A DNA stretch of 64,000 nucleotides from NCBI RefSeq assembly GCF_050633145.1, contig NZ_JBOEFY010000023.1, positions 62,001 through 126,000 on the forward strand, written 5' to 3'. Origin of the DNA: Kordia sp050633145. GTDB taxonomy: Bacteria > Bacteroidota > Bacteroidia > Flavobacteriales > Flavobacteriaceae. The notes beneath the pieces are model-generated. The model was not told the origin of the DNA and searched no databases. It was given only the letters and a program-made list of their open reading frames with translations. Numbering within the stretch: position 1 is the stretch's first letter; each line of letters begins with the position of its first letter. Position numbers and translations under genes: made by a program. Shown here piece after piece: positions 28,102-37,345 of this stretch.

Positions 28102-29682
28102 TTAGCTAGAAGTCGCTTGTTGTTGTTGGAATGTCAGTACAATAAATTCTGCCGGACGAACTACTGCAACTTTAACAGTTACATTCATAAATCCGTTTAA
28201 AATATCGTCTGAAGTCATAGTACTTCCCAATCCGCATTCAACAGAAAAAGCTGCTGCTGCTGTTGCTCCTTGCAATCCTCCTTGTTTCCAAATACCAGTT
28301 AAGAAGCTTCCAATCATAGATTTTACGCCTTCCCACGTATTTTTATCATTCGGTGCAAATACATAGGCTTGCGCTGCAAGTTTACACGATTGCTCTAAGA
28401 AATTCATCGTTCTTCGTACCGATAGGTAACGCCAGTCTAAACTGTTTCCATCTAAAGTTCGTGCACCCCAAATTAAGATTCCAAGTCCGTTGAAAAAACG
28501 AATCGCGTTGATCGATTTTCCAGAAACGGCATCTACGTTTAAGCCTCCTTGTTGTGATTCTGATAGTTTTATTGGTAATGATGCTGCACCAACCATAGAC
28601 GTATTTGCAGGCGCTTGCCACGGACCAACTTCATTGTCAGTTACCGTAATTACTCCAGCCATTCCACCACTCGGCGGTAACATATTTGCATCACTCAATA
28701 CATGATTGATAATAGAGCTATAAGTTTTACTTGCTGTAATTAGTGAATTGTTGTATTGACTTACCGTTAACGGTGTTCCCGAAGGATTTTCAATGTTTCC
28801 AATAATCGTTTCTACCGTTTGATTTGGATTGTCAGCTGGACTTAATAAAGGTTCTAACTGTTTGATATCTCCTCCAAAAAGGTTGGTATAATCAATGTCG
28901 GATGTCTGCATAATTGTTGTTCCAACGAATGGATAATATGCAGTTCCGTAGTTTAATCCGTTAGCTCCTGTGTTGTCACGGAATGCTGTAATATCATCCA
29001 TCCACATTACTGGATCTGGATTTCTTCCTCCAATAATATCAAAAATGGCTACTGCAGTTTGCATTTCTTCTGCTTGTAATAGCATTTCCTGCATTAAAGT
29101 TCCATTGTTTGCCACAGAAAGTAAAGTTGCTTCTGGACAGATATACATGGTTGGTTCTTGTTCGTTTTTTAATAATGCCAATCCGTTTGCAAGATCGTTT
29201 AATTGTACATTCGGATTTACAATTTGGTCGCCTGGTGTCATACCTGCTCCCGATCCGGCTCCGTAACCTCCAACAGATACAATATATGCGTCTCCTCCAC
29301 CATTTTCGTAGAATAAACGAATGCTATTGTATAAATAGTACACAGTGTTTGGATCTGGTACAATAGAGTAGTACGTACCATCTATGAGCATATAGTCACC
29401 TTTTTCGGGTTGACTTTTTTCTGCTACTAGATAGTATTGCGGACTGTACTGTTTTGCTGGATCTGCCGGTGCTGCTGGATTTGGCAGCATAAAAATTGCC
29501 TGAAAATCTGAAAAAGATGTAATTTTTGTTGGCACATTCGTATACGATTTCCCTTCGTACATGGCTTGCGGTGTATATCCAATGAAAGCAGGAACGGCAG
29601 TAGCCACTGGGACAACCGAGTTTCCGAAACCATTTATTTCATTGATATAAACCCCTGGAGATTTAATGGTTGATAAATTCAT
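28102..29682 (-). CDS. Contractile sheath protein
   Basis: The 526-aa protein has the sheath N-terminus (TIKSPGVYINEINGFGNSV, VATAVPAFIGYT) and C-terminus (RTMNFLEQSCKLAAQAYVFAPNDKNTWEGVKSMIGSFL, a WKQGGLQGA turn, VRPAEFIVLTFQQQ). A central domain of about 150 residues (about 100-330) probably faces outward. Only one sheath gene is present, where Afp and PVC have several. The tube genes follow immediately. Its own upstream gap is 52 bp after the 272-aa gene. Confidence 0.95.
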   Translation of the reverse strand: MNLSTIKSPGVYINEINGFGNSVVPVATAVPAFIGYTPQAMYEGKSYTNVPTKITSFSDFQAIFMLPNPAAPADPAKQYSPQYYLVAEKSQPEKGDYMLIDGTYYSIVPDPNTVYYLYNSIRLFYENGGGDAYIVSVGGYGAGSGAGMTPGDQIVNPNVQLNDLANGLALLKNEQEPTMYICPEATLLSVANNGTLMQEMLLQAEEMQTAVAIFDIIGGRNPDPVMWMDDITAFRDNTGANGLNYGTAYYPFVGTTIMQTSDIDYTNLFGGDIKQLEPLLSPADNPNQTVETIIGNIENPSGTPLTVSQYNNSLITASKTYSSIINHVLSDANMLPPSGGMAGVITVTDNEVGPWQAPANTSMVGAASLPIKLSESQQGGLNVDAVSGKSINAIRFFNGLGILIWGARTLDGNSLDWRYLSVRRTMNFLEQSCKLAAQAYVFAPNDKNTWEGVKSMIGSFLTGIWKQGGLQGATAAAAFSVECGLGSTMTSDDILNGFMNVTVKVAVVRPAEFIVLTFQQQQATSS

Positions 29683-29734
29683 AAAACATAGTTATTAGTT
29701 CGTGTTAATTTTTATAATTATTTAATAAGGCATG

Positions 29735-30553
29735 CTAGATATATACATATATCAACGATGCTATTGTATGGTCGTCTTGTATTTGTAAATTTTTAGGGTT
29801 AGGAATAGGCAATCCTTTCATTACGATTTCCTTTCGTTCGCCTGCAATGTTTTTTTTTGTGTTGATTAAATTGAATGTGTAGGTTACTTCATTTTTTAAT
29901 GGAATTTTGGTTGTTTGTGATGAAAAAGGCAATGCTTTATCGCCATTTTGTAAGGTAATTTCAGCTGTTTTGGTAAACTGAATAGTTTCGTCTGTACTTT
30001 CGATTTCGAGCTGATTGTATTCTTGATTGGTGTTGTTAATGATGTAATAAATCCACTGTGTTTCACGTGCTTGTAATTGGATACTATATTCAATAGGATT
30101 GTTTGTTTTTTGCAAACGAATAATGTCTTCAAATTTTATAGTAATGCTGAGTGCATTTTGAGTAGAAGCTGCTTCTACAAACGTTTCTTTGAGTTGAATG
30201 CTAGTGCTTGAAGCATCATTTACGGTTTGATCACTTATGTACGTTAGTACGCCAAGTTCATTGATAGGAATGTTGGTGAAGTTGTAAAAATTTTGATCGG
30301 TAGTCATTCCAAGAAACTCAAAAGCTGTTTGCCCAGAAACTTGTGTAATATAGTTGAGGTACGTTTCAATAGATTGATTGGTTGCGCTGTACAATTCAAA
30401 TCCACTTTGGGTTTTTCGCAACACAAGTCCATACTTAGTAAATACACTTTTTGTTTCAGTACTTGCATCATATATCATACACTCACAAATGTTTGACGCA
30501 TAATATGAGTGCGATATGGTTACTTTACATAAAGATGTATACGTTGTGCTCAT
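29735..30553 (-). CDS. Conserved-position eCIS protein of unknown function (272 aa)
   Basis: The 272-aa protein is not recognised. It appears beta-rich with no signal peptide or transmembrane helix, starting SLCKVTISHSYYASNICECMIYD. The first half has a defined-looking domain (about 5-110), and the C-terminal half has short strands with KPLPF-like and NEVTYTFNLIN segments. Its start overlaps the stop of the DUF4255 gene by 4 bp (ATGA arrangement), so the two are translated together. Because the partner is a tail-terminator/cap protein, a cap adaptor or sheath-end protein is a reasonable guess, but only from position. Confidence 0.65.
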   Translation of the reverse strand: MSTTYTSLCKVTISHSYYASNICECMIYDASTETKSVFTKYGLVLRKTQSGFELYSATNQSIETYLNYITQVSGQTAFEFLGMTTDQNFYNFTNIPINELGVLTYISDQTVNDASSTSIQLKETFVEAASTQNALSITIKFEDIIRLQKTNNPIEYSIQLQARETQWIYYIINNTNQEYNQLEIESTDETIQFTKTAEITLQNGDKALPFSSQTTKIPLKNEVTYTFNLINTKKNIAGERKEIVMKGLPIPNPKNLQIQDDHTIASLIYVYI

Positions 30554-31128
30554 GGTTTTTCATCTGCGTTTGTATTAATGCTAATAATACCTGTATCAAA
30601 CCCTTCTACTTCATCAGAAGTAATTGTTACCAATCGAACTTTATAAATGATAGATGGTTGATATTTTGCGCCAAGTGCTGTCCATAGATTTTGCATTTGC
30701 ATATAATTTTCTCCTTTTTGAAACTCATATTCCAATTTTCCTATTTCGGGAGGAATTTCTGCATTTTTGGTAGCGTCAATCATTTCGTTTATTTGAAAAA
30801 ACTGAATAGAAGCATCTAAAAACTTTAAGGCTTCTATATAATCGTCAAAATTTGGAGTAATCAGTGTGAATAAATTATACCGATGTCCAAGAGGTGTTCT
30901 TACAAAGTTGCCATTGTCTAGTTTTTGATTTCTGTTGTAGAATTGTTTTGTAGTTTCTTGTTCAACGTGAATCAATGAAATGATAATTTTGTTTTGGTTT
31001 TTTGCGGGTACAACTCCGTTTTGATCAATAATAGGATTGATGATAACGATGTCCTCATCCAAGCCAAATTTCTTTTTGACATATTGGTTGAGTGCTTTCT
31101 CTGTAAATTGAAGTGCTTTTTCAATCAT
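30550..31128 (-). CDS. DUF4255 tail terminator/cap protein (Afp16-like)
   Basis: The 192-aa protein starts MIEKALQFTEKALNQYVKKKFG and contains KIIISLIHVEQETTKQFYNRN and HRYNLFTLITPNFDDYIEALKFLDASIQFFQ, typical of DUF4255/Afp16 proteins. These cap the distal end of the tube and sheath. It is the first gene of the eCIS operon and overlaps the next gene by 4 bp. The promoter region upstream is described separately. Confidence 0.9.
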   Translation of the reverse strand: MIEKALQFTEKALNQYVKKKFGLDEDIVIINPIIDQNGVVPAKNQNKIIISLIHVEQETTKQFYNRNQKLDNGNFVRTPLGHRYNLFTLITPNFDDYIEALKFLDASIQFFQINEMIDATKNAEIPPEIGKLEYEFQKGENYMQMQNLWTALGAKYQPSIIYKVRLVTITSDEVEGFDTGIISINTNADEKP

Positions 31129-31510
31129 GTTGGTAAATGGTTTGGTTAGCTAGCTTGTAACATGCTAAAATTAATAATAGAATGAATGTTTTTAGTGAAG
31201 TAAGCGTATACCATTTATGCACATTTTGTACGTGTACGAAATTTTCCGTAGACAAAACGTAGACAAATGGAAACTTGCGTATACATATACTGTGTATCGC
31301 GCACAGTTTACCATGTACGTAATTTTAAATTTTTGGCATGAAGTGGTCAGCAATACTTCCTGTTGTTAAGATATGGAAATATTGAGAATTAAGCTTTTTC
31401 TACGCTTAAATTTGACTAAAAGGTATGTGATATTGACTCTTAAATGTTGCTATGAAATAACTTCTTTTATAAAAATAGAATACGGTTAATGTCAGTACTA
31501 TTTAATTATC
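31129..31510 (-). promoter_or_regulatory. Upstream region of the eCIS operon with repeated motifs
   Basis: This 382-bp gap holds no gene and must contain the eCIS promoter, because the gene on its far side ends towards it on the same strand. Seen in it: CGTAGACAAA twice, at 31247-31256 and 31258-31267, exactly 11 bp apart; GCGTATAC at 31204-31211 and 31277-31284; and an inverted repeat ACTGTG...CACAGT at 31289-31308. The 11-bp spacing of direct half-sites is one helical turn and would suit a dimeric regulator. I found no convincing full TAnnTTTG promoter, so the start of transcription is open. Confidence 0.5.
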
Positions 31511-33994
31511 CTATTCATATTTAGATGGTGCAAGTGCCATGGCTTGAGGATATTTTTTGGCTCTACTAGCACGGTAATCTTCTTTTGCTTTTTCAAGTTG
31601 ACCTAATTGCTCATAACAATATCCACGACTGTATTCTGCTTTTCCATCTTTAAATGCGCGTGCCTTAATAACGCGTGCTAAGTTTTTAATGGCTGCTTCA
31701 TAGTTTTTATTCACCAAATCAATAATACCAATGTTTTGAATGGATAGAAAATCTCTTGGATTCGTTTTTAAAATTTCTTCAAACACGATTCTTGCTTTCC
31801 CATATTGTTGCTTTGCAAAGAAATCATACGCTTCTTGATGTTTCGCTTTTACTTCTTTTTTGCTTAAAAACGATTTAAAATTTAGTTTGCCTAAAACTTC
31901 CTTTTTTGCATCAATTAACTTTTCACTATAGGTGTTGTATGCAATTCCTGTATCTAGTACTTTCAACATTAAATCGCTGTCTTTGGTAAACTCATAAATA
32001 GTATTTGCTTTGGTTTTCCATTCATTCAAATCTCTTGGATTGTATTTTGAATAGCGATGCATTGCACGTATTAAACTAGCAGTATCTCTTTGTTTTGCAT
32101 AGATTTTTTTCAGCATATAATAGTTGGTTTTAAATGCTGGGTAAATATCGAAAACTTGTTCAGAGTAGTACTTTGCACTATCTATATTATCTTTCACATT
32201 AAGATAAATTTCAGCCTTAAAAGCCTTTACTAATAAAGCATCTGTATTATATGATTTTGACTTATCTAAAATCTCTAAAGCCTCATCATACCTTTTAGCT
32301 TTAATAGCATAGTTTGCCAAAAACACATTATTTACCGTGCCCACATAACTTAACTGTGGATAGTTTGTCCATTGTTGTTTTACATTTTCAAAATCATTTC
32401 GAAGTTTCTGATCAGTAAAAAGAGTTTTCCCCATTAAATCGGTTCGAAGATTTCGTTGCAATTGATAAGCGCTTAATATTGCATAATTAGAAGCCGTACT
32501 TGCAAGACTGAATAAAAACAGCGCACCAAATGCTGCATAAGTTAACTTCTTGTTTTGCACTGCAGCTTCTTTCTTTTTTTCCTTTCCAGCGAAAGCGATA
32601 ATAAAACTTACCATTAAAATAAAATAAAACTGAACTGGCGGTCGCTCTAGCGGAAAGTTTAAAAGAGCATCTAAGGTATAAGCAGCTGACACCAGAAAAA
32701 TAGCAAAATACATCCATTTAATTTCGTATTCTTTTTCTTTTCGCATCAATCCAATAAACCATAGCAATGGCATTACAAATAACGCAACATAGAATAAAAA
32801 TCCAAAAATTCCTGTTTCTGCTAGTTTTTCCAAGAAATCATTGTGCGCACGTCTCGGATTGGCAAAAGCTCCTTTATTATTCGAAAAATTTTGGTAATGC
32901 TCTCTTTTTCCAACAGCTTTATAATTTCCGTAACCAACACCTAAAACTGGACTTTTCTTAAAGTTGCGAAATGCCAATGCCCATAATGAAAAACGTCCTG
33001 AACTTAGGTTCGATTTCTTTTTAACAGTAACATTGATAGGCATCATTTTTTCTTTAGTAGAAACAGTGTTTTGAGCAAGGCTTCTTCCTTTATAAAAATC
33101 AAGGTTTTTAGGGTTTAAAATATCACTCAATGAATTCATAGAACCTTTGTCAACTCTATTCACATTCAACACTAAAAAAATAGCTAAAAGTGGTGTAATT
33201 GCTAAAATGATAGTTTCTTTTTTAATACTTACAGCATCTTTCTTCTTTATGATTCCAAATAGTAAAAAACCTAAGGAGCTTAAAAATATAAATGATAAAG
33301 AAAGCATTGCAGTTCTTGAACCAACAAATAATAAGGCTATTATACCTATTAACGCTGCAACTCCTGAAGCATATTTCCAAATTTTAGTAAAATAAAGAAA
33401 ACCATAAATAAGTAATGGCAATTGAATTACAAGAAATGCTGTATAGATATTAATGCTCGAAAATCCGCTTCGAAGACCATTTACAAACTCAAGTGATCGT
33501 ATCATGTCTGAGTATCCAAAGAAGTACTCAATAGCACGAAAGCCATAAAAGGATACTATAAAAATAGAAACTTTACAGGCAAAGTTGAAAAATAGTTTTG
33601 GATCTTTCTTAACGAAAGTAAATACACAAAAGAAGGCAACAACAATATTGACAAAACGTGATAAATGCACCAAACTTTCACTCACATTAATTGCTGTAAT
33701 CATGGATAAGCAACCTATTGTGAAAAATCCAGTTAATAAGCCCATATAGAGTTTGGCTTTTTTTTCTAGATTGAATGCTTGAAAAAATGAGTTGTTTTTA
33801 AATATAAAAATCAATGAAATTATATTCAATAACGACATATATAACCATTGTGGTGCGTCGTAATCCATAGCATTAAACAGCGGAACAAGACATGATACTG
33901 AATACAACAGTAAAAAAATATGTGCAATGATGAGCTGATTTGGCAATTGACTTTTTTGGGAAATGGTATTCTTTTTAGGTTGGTTTTTTGGCAT
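31511..33994 (-). CDS. O-antigen ligase/polymerase-like membrane protein with TPR tail
   Basis: The 827-aa protein has about twelve hydrophobic helices in residues 20-500. The Wzy_C/O-antigen ligase signature RRAHNDFLEKLAETGIFGF lies in the large periplasmic loop region after SGRFSLWALAFRNFKKSPVLGVGYGNY. The C-terminal third (about 540-815) is soluble with TPR-like helices (YDEALEILDKSKSYN, YGKARIVFEEILKTNPRDFLSIQNIGIIDLVNKNYEAAIKNLARVI). The family transfers or polymerises glycans at the periplasmic face of the inner membrane. It stands alone here, without other surface-glycan genes next to it. Which glycan is involved cannot be told. Confidence 0.88.
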   Translation of the reverse strand: MPKNQPKKNTISQKSQLPNQLIIAHIFLLLYSVSCLVPLFNAMDYDAPQWLYMSLLNIISLIFIFKNNSFFQAFNLEKKAKLYMGLLTGFFTIGCLSMITAINVSESLVHLSRFVNIVVAFFCVFTFVKKDPKLFFNFACKVSIFIVSFYGFRAIEYFFGYSDMIRSLEFVNGLRSGFSSINIYTAFLVIQLPLLIYGFLYFTKIWKYASGVAALIGIIALLFVGSRTAMLSLSFIFLSSLGFLLFGIIKKKDAVSIKKETIILAITPLLAIFLVLNVNRVDKGSMNSLSDILNPKNLDFYKGRSLAQNTVSTKEKMMPINVTVKKKSNLSSGRFSLWALAFRNFKKSPVLGVGYGNYKAVGKREHYQNFSNNKGAFANPRRAHNDFLEKLAETGIFGFLFYVALFVMPLLWFIGLMRKEKEYEIKWMYFAIFLVSAAYTLDALLNFPLERPPVQFYFILMVSFIIAFAGKEKKKEAAVQNKKLTYAAFGALFLFSLASTASNYAILSAYQLQRNLRTDLMGKTLFTDQKLRNDFENVKQQWTNYPQLSYVGTVNNVFLANYAIKAKRYDEALEILDKSKSYNTDALLVKAFKAEIYLNVKDNIDSAKYYSEQVFDIYPAFKTNYYMLKKIYAKQRDTASLIRAMHRYSKYNPRDLNEWKTKANTIYEFTKDSDLMLKVLDTGIAYNTYSEKLIDAKKEVLGKLNFKSFLSKKEVKAKHQEAYDFFAKQQYGKARIVFEEILKTNPRDFLSIQNIGIIDLVNKNYEAAIKNLARVIKARAFKDGKAEYSRGYCYEQLGQLEKAKEDYRASRAKKYPQAMALAPSKYE

Positions 33995-34229
33995 TGCTTC
34001 AATTTTACGTCAAGAAAAATACTAATTTTCAAATTGTAAGTCAAATGAATATCACCGACTACAATAATGTCGCTAGCTGAACAAATTACGAGAAAAATCT
34101 TGAAATCTGATAAATTGTTTTTCTAAAGAATCATAGAAACCCGATTAAATGCATAAAAGAGAGTTGATTGCTGTTACAATTACAACTGATTTCTAGTAAA
34201 AAGTGACAATACATTATAAGAATAGTTAG

Positions 34230-34237
34230 TACCTTTG
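34230..34237 (+). promoter_or_regulatory. Bacteroidota -7 element before sufS
   Basis: TACCTTTG matches the Bacteroidota sigma-ABfr -7 consensus TAnnTTTG and ends 20 bp before the ATG at 34258. A clear TTTG at -33 is not seen. Confidence 0.6.
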
Positions 34238-34257
34238 TACGGTTAGAAAATGAACGC

Positions 34258-35469
34258 ATGTTAGATATTCAAAAGATACGAAAAGACTTCCCAATTCTCA
34301 ATAGAGAAGTAAACGGAAAACCCTTAATATATTTCGATAACGCGGCAACTTCGCAAACGCCACAACAAGTAATTGATTGCATTGTAGATTATTATACGAA
34401 TTACAATGCAAACATACATCGAGGTGTGCATACGTTAAGTCAGGAAGCAACAGACGCGTATGAAGAAGCGCGTATAAAAATTCAACAACATTTTAATGCG
34501 GCAAAACCGCATGAAATGATTCTTACTTCTGGAACAACAGATAGCATCAATTTGGTAGCAAATGGTTTTTCTTCCTTATTAAAGAAAGGAGATGAAATTA
34601 TTGTATCTGCCTTAGAACATCATTCTAATATTGTGCCTTGGCAAATGTTATGCGAACATACTGGCGCAGTTTTAAAAGTGATTCCGATGTTTGAAAGCGG
34701 ACAATTAGACATGGAAGCGTATGCGTCTTTGTTGAACGAGCATACGAAATTGGTTTTTTGTAATCATGTGTCAAATGCATTAGGAGTTATCAATCCAATA
34801 GAATTTATCATTAAAAAAGCACATGAAGTTGGTGCAGCTGTCTTAATTGATGGTGCGCAAGCTTCTCCACATATCAAAGCAGACGTGCAAGCGTTGGATG
34901 TAGATTTTTATGTAGCTTCTGCACATAAAATTTGTGGTCCAACAGGTGTTGGTTTACTGTATGGAAAAGAAGAATGGTTGAACAAATTGCCTCCTTATAG
35001 AGGTGGCGGAGAAATGATAGATCAAGTAACGTTTGAAAAAACAACGTATGCAGGCTTGCCACACAAATTTGAAGCTGGAACACCAAATATTTGCGGCGTC
35101 ATTGCTTTTGGAGCTGCACTAGATTATATGAATGACATAGGTTTTGAGGCAATTGCAGCTTATGAAAATGAATTGTTGGAATATGCTACCGAAAAATTAT
35201 TGGCTATTGGCGATATAACTATTTATGGAACAGGCGCAAAAACTGCGGTAATTTCATTTAACATAGAAAATGTTCATCCGTATGATATTGGAACTATAGT
35301 AGATAAACTTGGAATTGCTGTTCGTACAGGACATCACTGTGCACAACCAATTATGGATTTCTACAAAATTCCTGGAACCGTGAGAGCATCTTTTTCTTTT
35401 TACAATACCAAAGAAGAAATTGACACGTTTATTGAAGCAGTCAAAAAAGCAAAAATGATGCTTTTGTAA
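34258..35469 (+). CDS. sufS: Cysteine desulfurase SufS
   Basis: The 403-aa PLP-dependent enzyme takes sulfur from cysteine for Fe-S cluster assembly. It has the group II desulfurase features: IYFDNAATSQTP at the N-terminus, ALEHHSNIVPWQ, LIDGAQASPH, the PLP lysine in SAHKICGPTG, and the catalytic Cys361 in RTGHHCAQP. Length is typical. No sufBCD genes are adjacent: upstream is an O-antigen ligase gene on the other strand. sufE and sufT lie about 1.9 kb downstream, past a metalloprotease and a lipoprotein gene, and a strong terminator follows sufS directly. Confidence 0.96.
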   Translation: MLDIQKIRKDFPILNREVNGKPLIYFDNAATSQTPQQVIDCIVDYYTNYNANIHRGVHTLSQEATDAYEEARIKIQQHFNAAKPHEMILTSGTTDSINLVANGFSSLLKKGDEIIVSALEHHSNIVPWQMLCEHTGAVLKVIPMFESGQLDMEAYASLLNEHTKLVFCNHVSNALGVINPIEFIIKKAHEVGAAVLIDGAQASPHIKADVQALDVDFYVASAHKICGPTGVGLLYGKEEWLNKLPPYRGGGEMIDQVTFEKTTYAGLPHKFEAGTPNICGVIAFGAALDYMNDIGFEAIAAYENELLEYATEKLLAIGDITIYGTGAKTAVISFNIENVHPYDIGTIVDKLGIAVRTGHHCAQPIMDFYKIPGTVRASFSFYNTKEEIDTFIEAVKKAKMMLL

Positions 35470-35502
35470 CATATAAACACACATAAATAACCATTAATCT
35501 AC

Positions 35503-35534
35503 AGAATCGATCCATTGGTCGATTCTTTTTTTTT
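35503..35534 (+). terminator. Rho-independent terminator after sufS
   Basis: The inverted repeat AGAATCGA...TCGATTCT is followed by a run of nine T, 34 bp after the sufS stop. It would separate sufS from the metalloprotease gene. Confidence 0.85.
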
Positions 35535-35667
35535 GTTTGAATTTGAAAATACACCTATGTATTTCACCGATAAAGCTATTGTTCTTCACTTGTAAAAAAA
35601 CAATTACAAATTGTTATATATGTAACAAAATGCTTAAATAATTTCATTTCATCTAAAAAATTAGCAG

Positions 35668-35702
35668 TTTTGTTAAATAATTCACAATTATAGATATATT
35701 TG
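35668..35702 (+). promoter_or_regulatory. Promoter of the M43 protease gene
   Basis: TTTTG at 35668-35672 and TATATTTG at 35695-35702 (22-bp gap) match the Bacteroidota -33/-7 pattern, 35 bp before the ATG. Confidence 0.75.
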
Positions 35703-35737
35703 CCGCATTAACCCGAATAAAACTTAATAAGAAAATT

Positions 35738-36793
35738 ATGAAGAAAATTTTTCTAAGCATGATTGCGCTTGCGACAATTATGGTGTCTTGTAGTGATGAC
35801 CAAACTGCAAACACAAACGTAGAAGAGCAAGGAGCAGATATGAGTGATTTCTATTTATACACAGAAAACACTGAAAAAGCAGCTGGTGGATGTTTTACAA
35901 TGCAAAAACTAAATGCACAACTTGACAAAGATGCTGATTTATATAGCAGAATGTATGATATTGAGAAAAAGTACAGAGAAAGATCAATCGCTAAAAAACC
36001 AGGAAATGGTAATGGTAATGGTAATGGCGGCGGCGGAAACGGCGGCGGCGGTGGCGGCGGAACTCCACCTCCAACTGACAACTTAGGCGTTGTATCAATT
36101 CCTGTATACATACATGTAGTATATAGCAACAATAACGAGAACATTAGCGATGCGCAAATCAATTCGCAAATGGCAGTTTTAAATGACGATTTTAGAAGAG
36201 CAAATAATGATGCGAACCAAACACCTTCTACTTTTGCAGGTGTAGCTGCTGATACAGAAATTCAATTTACATTAGCGGGAGTATTTAGACATTCAAACTC
36301 TAGAACTTCTTGGGGAACTAATGATGCTGTAAAAGGATCATATCCACCAGTAACACCATCTACTCACTTAAACATGTGGGTGTGTAACATTGGAGGAGGA
36401 ATCTTAGGATATGCACAATTCCCAGGAGGAAACTCTGCTACTGATGGTGTTGTGATGTCTCCACAATATTTTGGAACAACTGGATATGTTGCTGCTCCAT
36501 TTGACGGAGGAAGAACAACAACTCACGAAGTTGGACACTACTTAAACTTACGTCACATTTGGGGAGACGGAAGATGTAACAGAGATGATTTTGTTTCTGA
36601 CACTCCAACTTCAGACAGACCAAACTACGGATGCCCATCATTTCCAACAACTCACTGTCGTTCTACGGACATGACTATGAACTATATGGATTATACAGAT
36701 GATGCTTGTATGAACATGTTTACTGATGGACAAAAAAGCAGAATGCGTGGTGTGTTAATACCAGGTGGAGCAAGAGAAAGTTTAGTGAACTAA
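35738..36793 (+). CDS. Secreted M43 (pappalysin-like) zinc metalloprotease, lipoprotein
   Basis: The 351-aa protein starts with a lipoprotein signal (lipobox ending IMVSC, Cys18). The M43 catalytic motif HEVGHYLNLRH (His263, Glu264, His267, His273) is followed by WGDGRC, disulfide-like Cys residues and a Met-turn MNYMDYTDDACMNMF. Between signal and catalytic domain lies a low-complexity Asn/Gly linker and a PPPTD segment (about residues 88-115). There is no T9SS C-terminal domain, so the enzyme is probably surface or periplasmic and membrane-anchored. It has its own promoter and terminator and sits between sufS and sufE without obvious relation to them. Confidence 0.92.
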   Translation: MKKIFLSMIALATIMVSCSDDQTANTNVEEQGADMSDFYLYTENTEKAAGGCFTMQKLNAQLDKDADLYSRMYDIEKKYRERSIAKKPGNGNGNGNGGGGNGGGGGGGTPPPTDNLGVVSIPVYIHVVYSNNNENISDAQINSQMAVLNDDFRRANNDANQTPSTFAGVAADTEIQFTLAGVFRHSNSRTSWGTNDAVKGSYPPVTPSTHLNMWVCNIGGGILGYAQFPGGNSATDGVVMSPQYFGTTGYVAAPFDGGRTTTHEVGHYLNLRHIWGDGRCNRDDFVSDTPTSDRPNYGCPSFPTTHCRSTDMTMNYMDYTDDACMNMFTDGQKSRMRGVLIPGGARESLVN

Positions 36794-36823
36794 TTCACAT
36801 ATAAAGTGCTAAATTTAATATAG

Positions 36824-36852
36824 AAAAGACGCCATAATTGGCGTCTTTTTTT
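36824..36852 (+). terminator. Terminator after the M43 protease gene
   Basis: AAAAGACGCC...GGCGTCTTTTTTT forms a perfect stem with a T-run, 31 bp after the stop codon. Confidence 0.88.
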
Positions 36853-36886
36853 GTATCATTATGTCACAGAATTAAAAAGACTAGTT

Positions 36887-37345
36887 ATGAAATACCTATT
36901 TGTATTATTCTCTCTCACATTATTTACGAATGGTTGTAATGATGAAGAGACGAAAAAGAAAGCTATAAAAACTGCTGAAGATGATATTATTGTAACCTAT
37001 GAAGCAATGTCAAGAGGCTTTTATGAAGAAGTACAAGTGTCAAAAATTGCTCTAAAGACGACAAAAGATGTAAATAAAAAACAATACAATACGTATGATT
37101 GCAGTGAAGAAGACTGGAATGAAATCGTAGCTCTTTTGAAAAAAGTTGATGCCGAAAAGTTAAAAACACTCAAAGCACCATCCTCAAAACGTTTACATGA
37201 TGGCGCACCACATGCTGTTTTAACAATAAAATATAAGGATACTGAAGTATCTTTAAATTCTTTTGATCATGGAAATCCGCCCAAAGAACTAATGGCAATT
37301 GTCTCAAAAATACTAGCAATGGCAAAAGCAGTTGATAAACCGTAA
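36887..37345 (+). CDS. Small lipoprotein, function unknown
   Basis: I start this gene at the ATG at 36887, because MKYLFVLFSLTLFTNGC is a complete lipoprotein signal with Cys17. An earlier in-frame ATG at 36851 would add twelve residues in front of it and lie inside the preceding terminator. The mature part (about 136 residues) is charged, with ITYE-like strands (TYEAMSRGFYEEVQVSK), a CSEEDWNEIVALLKKVD helix and KRLHDGAPHAVLTIKYKDTEVSLNSFDHG. Such features are seen in small flavobacterial lipoproteins with no assigned role. It probably sits on the periplasmic face of a membrane. Confidence 0.8.
   Translation: MKYLFVLFSLTLFTNGCNDEETKKKAIKTAEDDIIVTYEAMSRGFYEEVQVSKIALKTTKDVNKKQYNTYDCSEEDWNEIVALLKKVDAEKLKTLKAPSSKRLHDGAPHAVLTIKYKDTEVSLNSFDHGNPPKELMAIVSKILAMAKAVDKP

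Noticed and set aside
2274..31128. Prophage or type VI secretion system
   Set aside because: No capsid, terminase, portal or integrase genes, and no TssJLM membrane-complex genes; DUF4255, the CIS tape measure and the AAA+ ATPase point to eCIS.
36000..36062. Programmed frameshift or sequencing error in the GGT/GGC-rich tract of the M43 gene
   Set aside because: The frame continues intact through the tract into a full M43 domain, so it is a plain linker.
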